In this document: one piece after another, positions 6,201-9,731 of the stretch
Layout: each line of letters opens with the position of its first letter
How positions within the stretch are numbered: the stretch's first letter is position 1
DNA from: JACRGC01 sp035288785
Lineage (GTDB): Archaea; Micrarchaeota; Micrarchaeia; Norongarragalinales; SBBD01
Reading direction: 5' to 3'
Length of the DNA stretch: 9,731 nt
Assembly: GCA_035288785.1 (NCBI GenBank)
Contig: DATDZF010000066.1
Coordinates: 1-9,731, forward strand
Notes under the pieces: model-generated
The model's database searches: none
The model's input: only the letters and a program-made list of their open reading frames with translations
Told to the model about the DNA's origin: nothing
Program-made: the position numbers and the translations under genes

Positions 6201-6827
6201 TCAACCATTCAGGAATGTTTGCACTTGGTCCTTCGTGAGGCGCTTTACCTTATCGCCAGTAATCGATATCAGGTCTATGCCCTCGCCAGTGGCATTGTCC
6301 CTTTTCATTGCAGCAGCAACAGCCTTGGCGGCCACCTTGATTGCCTCATTTTCCGTAAGGCCGTCCTTGTAAAACTCGTCCAGGATTCCGTACGCAACCA
6401 CGCTTCCAGAGCCGGTGGAGACGTATTTTTCCTCCATCATCCCACCGAAGGGGTCCAAATCGAAGATCCTCGGCTTCTCATCGATCCCGCCTACGATCAA
6501 CTGGACCAGGTAGGGGAAGTACTTATTGCCCTGCAATATGTTTGCAAGCAATGTTGCAGCGCCCTGCACGGTCATGTTCTCGCCGTTGGAATATTTGTAA
6601 AGCTCAACTTCCGCCTTGATGAACCTGACAAGGGCCTGCGCATCCCCAACTCCACCAGCAATGCTCATGGCCATCTTGTCATCGATCATATGGATCTTTT
6701 CCACTTCCTTGGAAGCGATGAATGTGCCGTAAGTCGCGCGCTTGTCAGCAGCTATGATGACACCGCCATTGAAGGTTACCCCAACAGTCGTCGTGCCCTT
6801 TAGAATCTTCTTTTCCTCATCAGACAT
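6201..6827 (-). CDS. psmB: Proteasome subunit beta
   Basis: This is the catalytic subunit of the 20S proteasome, the main cytosolic ATP-dependent protease of archaea. From the ATG at 6827 it is 208 residues. A short propeptide, MSDEEKKILKG, ends at the autocleavage site before TTTVGV, so Thr12 becomes the nucleophile Thr1. Counting from there, Asp17 and Lys33 (ADKRATYG; SKEVEKIH) fall exactly where the active site requires. STGSGSVVAYGILD is the Ser129-region motif. The frame stays open upstream to an ATG at 6977, but that would add 50 hydrophobic residues unlike any propeptide; 6827 gives the usual length. The best TATA box (minus TTTATATATTTTT, about 6963-6975) then implies a leader of about 115 nt. 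The alpha subunit is not in the window. Confidence 0.95.
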   Translation of the reverse strand: MSDEEKKILKGTTTVGVTFNGGVIIAADKRATYGTFIASKEVEKIHMIDDKMAMSIAGGVGDAQALVRFIKAEVELYKYSNGENMTVQGAATLLANILQGNKYFPYLVQLIVGGIDEKPRIFDLDPFGGMMEEKYVSTGSGSVVAYGILDEFYKDGLTENEAIKVAAKAVAAAMKRDNATGEGIDLISITGDKVKRLTKDQVQTFLNG

Positions 6828-6962
6828 AACATCGCCTTTTTCATGGTAAAATCGAAGAATGCGCACAAATGGGTTTGCTCCGGATAGCATGCCGGCGAAT
6901 GGAATAACAAAACAGGAAACGGTAGGCTTATTGCACTCGAAGGTAGAAAGGTATAACCTGCA

Positions 6963-6975
6963 AAAATATATAAAC
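6963..6975 (-). promoter_or_regulatory. TATA box upstream of psmB
   Basis: TTTATATATTTTT on the minus strand is the strongest TATA-like sequence before psmB. It predicts transcription from about 6943, some 115 nt before the chosen ATG. No closer AT-rich element is convincing. Either psmB has a long leader or the real start is one of the in-frame ATGs between. Confidence 0.55.
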
Positions 6976-6996
6976 ATTGCTGAAAGGAGGCACTTC

Positions 6997-7031
6997 GAGA
7001 AAAGAAAAAAAGGAAGGGAAAAAAGGAAAAG
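6997..7031 (-). terminator. Polypyrimidine/U-rich terminator after the TM-helix protein
   Basis: Directly after the stop codon at 7041 the minus strand runs through CCTTTTCCTTTTTTCCCTTCC and then TTTTTTTC. Repeated U-runs of four to seven bases end the transcript and separate it from the psmB promoter 30 bp further on. Confidence 0.6.
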
Positions 7032-7040
7032 GAAGTGAAC

Positions 7041-7739
7041 CTATTTGTTCACCTTCTTCTTCAAATCCGAAATGACCGCCTTTGCCTCCTCTTGGCCGCC
7101 AAGGCCAAATGCGATCCCGATAGCGAGTGCAACGCCGTACGCGAGCGCCTGCAACACGGTAATGAATGCGTTCTCAAGCAAGGCAGTTCTGAACCCAACT
7201 GCGGATAGGCCCATCACGAGCCCGAAAAACACCACCACGAACTTCATCGCCCTTCCAACAAACGCAACCCAGCGTGATTTGGAATCGATCTCCTTGATTT
7301 TTTCCTTGACAAGCTCGCCTACCAGGGCCGAGATCACTATAAGTACCGCAGCGCCGATGTAGGCGGGGGCATATAGCAGCACGAGATTCGTGAACTCGGT
7401 TAAAGTCCCAAGTTCCAGCTTGGAGACCGCCGCCTGGAGGAAGATGAGTATCAAGTAGTACTTTGTTATCTTGACGAAGAAGGGCGAGATTTTCACGCCC
7501 CAGAGAGCGCCATCCATCTTGTGCTCCTCCATCACCTTCTCAAACTTTACTGCGATTAGGGCCTTCTTTAGCACGTTCGAGAGAACGACAGCAATGAGGT
7601 AGCCGATCACGAAGATTATCGCCGCCATGATCAGGTTCGGGATGAATGCAACCATCGCCCCCACGAAATTCCAAACGACGGCTGTCACTCCCTGCATGAA
7701 CGCCTCCGGGGAACTGAAACTTCCTGCAATGTCTGCCAT
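7041..7739 (-). CDS. MscS-type 'conserved TM helix' membrane protein
   Basis: This is a 232-residue protein with about five hydrophobic segments (roughly 31-57, 88-106, 118-140, 165-183, 190-213). Two features mark the 'TM_helix' repeat family related to the membrane part of small-conductance mechanosensitive channels: the segment AFIPNLIMAAIIFVIGYLIA followed by a charged LKKAL helix, and the ending ALAIGIAFGLGGQEEA, equivalent to the 'ALAFGLGGR' motif of MscS. The soluble beta and vestibule domains of MscS are absent, so it is a stand-alone transmembrane module whose channel activity is unproven. The start is supported by GAGGTG 8 nt before the ATG and a TATA-like CTTAAATAG (7777-7785, minus). 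It is a single-gene unit with its own terminator. Confidence 0.8.
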   Translation of the reverse strand: MADIAGSFSSPEAFMQGVTAVVWNFVGAMVAFIPNLIMAAIIFVIGYLIAVVLSNVLKKALIAVKFEKVMEEHKMDGALWGVKISPFFVKITKYYLILIFLQAAVSKLELGTLTEFTNLVLLYAPAYIGAAVLIVISALVGELVKEKIKEIDSKSRWVAFVGRAMKFVVVFFGLVMGLSAVGFRTALLENAFITVLQALAYGVALAIGIAFGLGGQEEAKAVISDLKKKVNK

Positions 7740-7774
7740 TTATGAAACACCTCGGAACAACCAAGTCGAGCCCG

Positions 7775-7785
7775 CTATTTAAGGG
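7775..7785 (-). promoter_or_regulatory. TATA-like box of the TM-helix protein gene
   Basis: CCCTTAAATAG on the minus strand is centred about 25 bp upstream of a predicted start near 7756. The leader of about 17 nt would contain the GAGGTG ribosome binding site in front of the ATG at 7739. Confidence 0.5.
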
Positions 7786-7987
7786 TTTTTATCGATCGCA
7801 TAATGGCAGTATGGGCAAGAAAAACAACGGCAATTAGGGCCAAATCAAAGATTGCCGTTCCTTCCAACCAATTTAATAGATATTCCAGGCTAACATTTCC
7901 AGATGATGAGAAAATCTGATTCGACACCCAATTGGGGAATATTCCCCCACCACGTGTTACGTAGAGCTGCGCTCTACTAACATCCAA
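7775..7987 (-). CDS. Doubtful 70-residue reading frame with one membrane segment
   Basis: This minus-strand frame encodes a possible small protein ending FDLALIAVVFLAHTAIMRSIKTLK, which looks like a C-terminal transmembrane helix with a basic tail. Its stop codon lies inside the TATA-like box of the next gene, its 5' part covers a cluster of palindromes, and no ribosome binding site or TATA box is evident. I do not recognise it. It may be a chance open frame in a regulatory region. Confidence 0.2.
   Translation of the reverse strand: MDVSRAQLYVTRGGGIFPNWVSNQIFSSSGNVSLEYLLNWLEGTAIFDLALIAVVFLAHTAIMRSIKTLK
7900..7918 (+). repeat. 19-bp direct repeat, copy 1
   Basis: CAGATGATGAGAAAATCTG occurs here and again at 8044-8062, identical over 19 bp and 144 bp apart; flanks do not match. 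The repeat has short inverted ends (CAGAT/ATCTG). It contains a box C-like ATGATGA, but in this copy no box D stands at the expected distance. Confidence 0.85.
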
Positions 7988-8001
7988 AACAGGTTTGGAT
8001 G
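7927..8001. repeat. Cluster of consecutive palindromes/hairpins
   Basis: Four inverted repeats follow each other within 75 bp. CCCAATTGGG (7927-7936) shares its G run with GGGGAATATTCCCC (7934-7947), so the two are mutually exclusive. A stem of 12 bp with one bulged C (7955-7967 with 7971-7982, loop TGC) comes next. Last is CATCCAAA/TTTGGATG (7981-7988/7994-8001, loop ACAGG). The cluster sits between the two 19-bp direct repeats. It could be a structured RNA, a protein-binding array or the relic of a small element. Confidence 0.6.
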
Positions 8002-8013
8002 TCGCCGCCTCCC

Positions 8014-8024
8014 CCTTTAATTAC
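8014..8024 (+). promoter_or_regulatory. TATA-like box before the candidate guide RNA
   Basis: TTTAATTA (8016-8023) is centred about 25 bp before 8045, right at the start of the candidate box C/D RNA. The position would give an independent transcript beginning within a few bases of box C. Confidence 0.35.
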
Positions 8025-8043
8025 TTTTGCGAATTAATCTAGT

Positions 8044-8062
8044 CAGATGATGAGAAAATCTG
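8044..8062 (+). repeat. 19-bp direct repeat, copy 2
   Basis: This is identical to 7900-7918. Here it supplies box C and the first eight guide bases of the candidate box C/D RNA. The segment between the copies is 125 bp and holds the palindrome cluster. Confidence 0.85.
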
Positions 8063-8103
8063 TTCCTGAGCTCACGCAATGAGGAATGACGGACGGACTG
8101 ATG
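8044..8103 (+). ncRNA. Candidate box C/D guide sRNA
   Basis: In order: box C ATGATGA (8047-8053), 12-nt guide GAAAATCTGTTC, box D' CTGA (8066-8069), 9-nt spacer, C'-like ATGAGGA (8079-8085), 12-nt guide ATGACGGACGGA, box D CTGA (8098-8101). Both C-to-D' and C'-to-D spacings are 12 nt, the length used by archaeal 2'-O-methylation guides, and overall size is right. By the rule that the fifth guide base upstream of D/D' marks the target, the D' guide predicts an A in GAACAGATTTTC and the D guide a U in TCCGTCCGTCAT. Weak points: C' is imperfect, the terminal stem is poor, and box C lies in a repeat with a non-functional second copy. Confidence 0.45.
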
Positions 8104-8192
8104 CAATTCTTACAAGGACTACTGTAAGCGCTCTCTCCTGCAACCGAAAGCCTGCTGCTGGTGCTCGAACCTGGATATATAGGTTGGTGCAG

Positions 8193-8225
8193 AATTGGGC
8201 ACTTTTGTGCCTATAGGCGCCAATT
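8193..8225 (+). repeat. Nested hairpin upstream of the arsR promoter
   Basis: GGCAC (8198-8202) and GTGCC (8207-8211) form a stem over TTTT. AATTGG (8193-8198) and CCAATT (8220-8225) can pair outside it. It lies 40-75 bp upstream of the arsR TATA box, so it is not in that transcript. It may be a second protein-binding site or the 3' structure of an upstream RNA. Confidence 0.4.
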
Positions 8226-8264
8226 TTCTCGGATTTTGGAACTACTGAAACGGCACACCAACAC

Positions 8265-8288
8265 TTATATATTAGAATATTCTAATAT
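8265..8288 (+). promoter_or_regulatory. arsR operon promoter with 20-bp palindromic operator
   Basis: TTATATAT (8265-8272) is the TATA box. ATATTAGAATATTCTAATAT (8269-8288) is a perfect 20-bp palindrome that overlaps its end and reaches into the ATG at 8287. Transcription should begin near 8293. A repressor dimer bound here would block TBP/TFB or polymerase. ArsR-family operators are AT-rich imperfect palindromes of this size, so autoregulation by the adjacent gene product is the natural reading. Confidence 0.8.
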
Positions 8289-8604
8289 GTTTATGAATCG
8301 AATCTATCAGCTCCACGCGGAAATGTGCAAGACCTTTGCCAACCCGATAAGGCTTGAAATTCTCGACCTTTTGCGGGATCGTGAATCTACCGTTACGGAA
8401 CTCGTGAAAAAGACGCAGTATAGTCAAGTGAACATTTCCCAGCACCTTTCTGTAATGAGGGGTAAGGGAATCGTTGTATCGGAGAGAAGGGGAAAAAATG
8501 TCTATTACCGGCTGTCCACCCGAAAGATCACGAAGGCATTCGACATCATAAGGGAAATATTGAACGAGAGATTGAAAAACGATAAAAATTGGGTGAGCGC
8601 ATGA
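8287..8604 (+). CDS. ArsR-family winged-helix repressor
   Basis: This is a 105-residue DNA-binding protein of the ArsR/SmtB type. Helix 1 and the start of helix 2 read QLHAEMCKTFANPIRLEILDLL (8-29). The recognition helix is about YSQVNISQHLSVMR (45-58), and the wing is SERRGKNVYYRLS (66-77). The usual alpha3 metal motif (ELCVCDL) is replaced by STVTELVKK, and there is only one cysteine (Cys14), so neither a classical metal site nor the two-cysteine persulfide switch of BigR/SqrR is present within one chain. Start: ATG 8287 or ATG 8293; the TATA box predicts a leaderless mRNA near 8293. The frame is open back to 8161, but that part is upstream of the promoter. The stop overlaps the next start (ATGA). 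It probably represses its own operon. Confidence 0.88.
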   Translation: MFMNRIYQLHAEMCKTFANPIRLEILDLLRDRESTVTELVKKTQYSQVNISQHLSVMRGKGIVVSERRGKNVYYRLSTRKITKAFDIIREILNERLKNDKNWVSA

Positions 8605-9122
8605 GATTTGCGGCTTTGGTTTTATTATTGTTGACAATTACCGGATTTGCCTTTGCAATTACCCCTGCAGAAATAACCGAGGCCGAAAACCTGATCACTT
8701 CCAATCAGAACTGTATTAGCTTATCGAGCGGACAGCTAGAACTCATCGGCGAATACGTCATGGAAAGGATGCATCCCGGAGAAGCGCACGAATTCATGCA
8801 CAGGATGATGGGCTTGGAGGAAGGGTCGGAAGATGAAGGGCAGTTCCACATAAATTTGGCAAAGTCAATATATTGCGGCGACAGCTCGAATTACGGGATG
8901 ATGGGCGGCGGAGTACGCGGCAACATGATGCGGGGCATGATGGGGTATGGAACCGCAGGAACCGGTTACGGAAATGGGATGATGGGAAATTACGGCAATG
9001 GCGGCATTTTCGGATGGAATATTTTCGAACTCCTTGTTGCCATTCTGCTAGTAGGGCTGATTGTGCTGGTTTATCTAAGCGTTTGGAACAAGGCGAAGGA
9101 AAGTGGGAAGGTGAAAAAATGA
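8601..9122 (+). CDS. Secreted Met/Gly-rich, C-terminally membrane-anchored protein
   Basis: The 173-residue protein begins with a signal peptide (MRFAALVLLLLTITGFAFA). Residues 30-92 form a small domain bounded by Cys38 and Cys92, with a His/Met motif HPGEAHEFMHRMMG (58-71) and QFHINLAK. A low-complexity Gly/Met/Tyr region follows (about 98-136, with repeated GMMG). A transmembrane helix (about 141-161) and a Lys-rich tail (WNKAKESGKVKK) end it, so the Cys/Met part should face outside. Met- and His-rich segments of this kind are typical of extracytoplasmic Cu(I) proteins; the cysteines may form a disulfide. I recall similar Cys...MMGEEG...MH proteins only as uncharacterised. The start is fixed by the ATGA overlap with arsR and GGGTGA 5 nt upstream. 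Metal binding is inference. Confidence 0.85.
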   Translation: MRFAALVLLLLTITGFAFAITPAEITEAENLITSNQNCISLSSGQLELIGEYVMERMHPGEAHEFMHRMMGLEEGSEDEGQFHINLAKSIYCGDSSNYGMMGGGVRGNMMRGMMGYGTAGTGYGNGMMGNYGNGGIFGWNIFELLVAILLVGLIVLVYLSVWNKAKESGKVKK

Positions 9123-9439
9123 AGCTCGGAATCGTCATTAGCACGGACGAAGCGGAAACGGCATGGAACGCATTAAGACTGGCGAATTTTTCAAGGGCGA
9201 AAAATGATGAGGTCCGGGTTTTTCTCGTTGGAAAAGCTGTCGAATATGAAACTTCCTCAAGCGAAAAGTTCGACGTTGTTGGCGAGGCTAAAAAGCTGAT
9301 TCAAGCGGGTGGCAAGATCATGGCCTGCGGCACCTGCCTGAAAATAAGAGGAAAGGGCGGGAGCAACATTTGCCCCATTTCGAGCCTAAAGGACTTATAC
9401 GAGCTTGTTCAAGAGAGCGAAAAAGTAGTGAGCTTTTGA
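9119..9439 (+). CDS. DsrE/DsrF-like sulfur-relay family protein
   Basis: This is a 106-residue cytoplasmic protein of the DsrE fold. It begins MKLGIVISTDEAETAWNALR, the usual 'IVIxTxDxExxWNAxRxA' opening. EVRVFLVGKAVEY (31-43) is the second strand. The third motif, GGKIMACGTCLKIRG (64-78), holds the conserved reactive cysteine and a second one (Cys70, Cys73); Cys85 is in CPIS. Family members carry sulfur as persulfide or accept it from sulfurtransferases; many are multimeric. CxxC plus a third cysteine also allows thiol-redox function. ATG 9119 overlaps the previous stop (ATGA), and GGTGA lies 5 nt upstream, so translation is coupled to the membrane-protein gene. As last gene of an ArsR-controlled operon it suggests a reactive-sulfur or thiol-stress role. 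Confidence 0.85.
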   Translation: MKLGIVISTDEAETAWNALRLANFSRAKNDEVRVFLVGKAVEYETSSSEKFDVVGEAKKLIQAGGKIMACGTCLKIRGKGGSNICPISSLKDLYELVQESEKVVSF

Positions 9440-9538
9440 CCCCTTATTTCCTCGGAATTGACGTGTGCCTCAACGGTCAGGCAGGGCACTTCATAGCTAG
9501 CGGACATTGTGCCCCCTAAAACCGTTGTGGACCCTAAA

Positions 9539-9625
9539 GTTATCATAATTCGGCATTGTCCCGTAACATCTGTGATAACCGGCAGTTATCATAGAAATGA
9601 TTATATAGTTTGTTTTTCTGATAAC
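9539..9625 (+). repeat. Four GTTATCA heptamers on a 46-bp period around the transposase promoter
   Basis: GTTATCA at 9539-9545 and 9585-9591, and its complement TGATAAC at 9573-9579 and 9619-9625. Direct copies are exactly 46 bp apart in both orientations, and each inverted pair spans the same offset (34 bp). The two central copies form a hairpin over CGGCA. The array brackets the TATA box. It could be transposase-binding sub-terminal repeats of an insertion sequence end, or an operator. Confidence 0.7.
9599..9608 (+). promoter_or_regulatory. TATA box of the transposase-like gene, leaderless GTG
   Basis: TTATATAG (9601-9608) is centred 25 bp before the GTG at 9630, which predicts a leaderless transcript starting at that codon. 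It lies between the third and fourth GTTATCA copies. Confidence 0.55.
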
Positions 9626-9629
9626 TAAC

Positions 9630-9731
9630 GTGTCCAGAATTGCAAAACGCATCGTCAAGGGAAAGGCCTACTATTATTTGGAAGAAAGCCATCTGGCGGG
9701 CGCAAAAACAGTGACCGAAAGCAGGTACCTT
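9630..9731 (+). CDS. Transposase-like N-terminus (partial, cut by window end)
   Basis: GTG at 9630 opens 34 codons that run off the window. The product begins SRIAKRIVKGKAYYYLEES after the initiator and continues with TVTESRYL. This is the usual N-terminal strand pair of archaeal and bacterial IS1634/IS4-type transposases ('xxIVKRxxKGKxYYYLVES...RYLG'). The DDE catalytic residues would lie outside. The family is named from this pattern only. GTG is chosen because the leaderless promoter points to it and no in-frame ATG is nearby. The 190-bp gap after dsrE, with inverted repeats, would be the left end of the element; the exact boundary is not visible. Confidence 0.6.
   Translation, partial: MSRIAKRIVKGKAYYYLEESHLAGAKTVTESRYL

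Larger units (their letters stand above)
9440..9731 (+). mobile_element. Probable left end of an insertion sequence (partial)
   Basis: A transposase-like frame starts at 9630, preceded by a repeat-rich non-coding stretch. CATTGTGCCCCCTAA (9505-9519) and CATTGTCCCGTAA (9554-9566) are a second loose repeat pair inside it. The outer terminal repeat and target duplication cannot be set with only one end present, so the left boundary given is simply the end of dsrE. Confidence 0.4.

Noticed and set aside
6828..6977. Extended psmB N-terminus from the ATG at 6977
   Set aside because: Residues are hydrophobic and unlike a proteasome propeptide; the ATG lies in the TATA box itself. Kept only as an open question.
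7900..7922. Second box C/D RNA at the first 19-bp repeat
   Set aside because: Box C is present, but the only CTGA is 6 nt downstream, too close for a guide, and no C' or D follows.
7900..8062. CRISPR array
   Set aside because: Only two repeat copies, spaced by 125 bp, far longer than a spacer, and no cas genes nearby.
8161..8286. Upstream extension of the ArsR protein
   Set aside because: The codons precede the TATA box and cover the operator; the protein family starts at the MNRIYQLHAE region.
8873..9118. Upstream extension of the DsrE-like protein
   Set aside because: This part is an out-of-frame reading of the Met-rich protein gene; the DsrE fold starts at the ATG at 9119 with its own ribosome binding site.

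Overview
The window looks archaeal. It holds archaeal-type information-processing genes (ribosomal protein eS8, the KEOPS subunit Cgi121, TFE, FttA/aCPSF1, a proteasome beta subunit) and an initiator tRNA with an A1:U72 pair and no encoded CCA. TATA-like boxes sit about 25 bp before several start codons, and oligo-T tracts follow several genes. Compact genes, tRNA introns outside the anticodon loop and several lineage-specific small genes would fit a DPANN-type archaeon (Micrarchaeota- or Diapherotrites-like). That placement is inference; no rRNA is present to test it.

Left part (1-2044): a possible C-terminal tail of an upstream gene with a hairpin/T-tract, then rps8e (minus) divergent from cgi121 (plus), then tfe (plus), then an initiator tRNA-Met gene. 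The tRNA is interrupted twice, in the variable region and in the T-loop. Removing 31 nt and 25 nt restores a normal 75-nt tRNA, and the T-loop intron has a complete bulge-helix-bulge.

Middle (2129-7739, all minus): a HerA-like ATPase-fold protein whose Walker A is eroded; an unlisted 50-codon gene with a SWIB-like C-terminal half; FttA, the archaeal 3'-end-processing and termination nuclease; proteasome beta; and a five-helix MscS-type 'TM helix' protein. Each appears to be its own unit, mostly separated by U-tract terminators and TATA boxes.

Right part (7740-9731, plus): about 550 bp without a convincing protein gene. It carries a 19-bp direct repeat, a cluster of hairpins and a candidate box C/D guide RNA. 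Next comes a three-gene operon joined by two ATGA stop/start overlaps: an ArsR-family repressor, a secreted Met/Gly-rich membrane-anchored protein, and a DsrE-like sulfur-relay protein. A perfect 20-bp palindrome lies between the operon TATA box and first ATG and is the obvious operator. Met-rich protein plus DsrE suggests a thiol, sulfide or copper stress response. The window ends inside a transposase-like gene whose promoter is bracketed by four copies of a heptamer on a 46-bp period.

A recurring theme is that first genes (cgi121, tfe, arsR, the transposase) have a TATA box about 25 bp before the start codon and look leaderless, while operon-internal genes carry GGTGA Shine-Dalgarno sequences.
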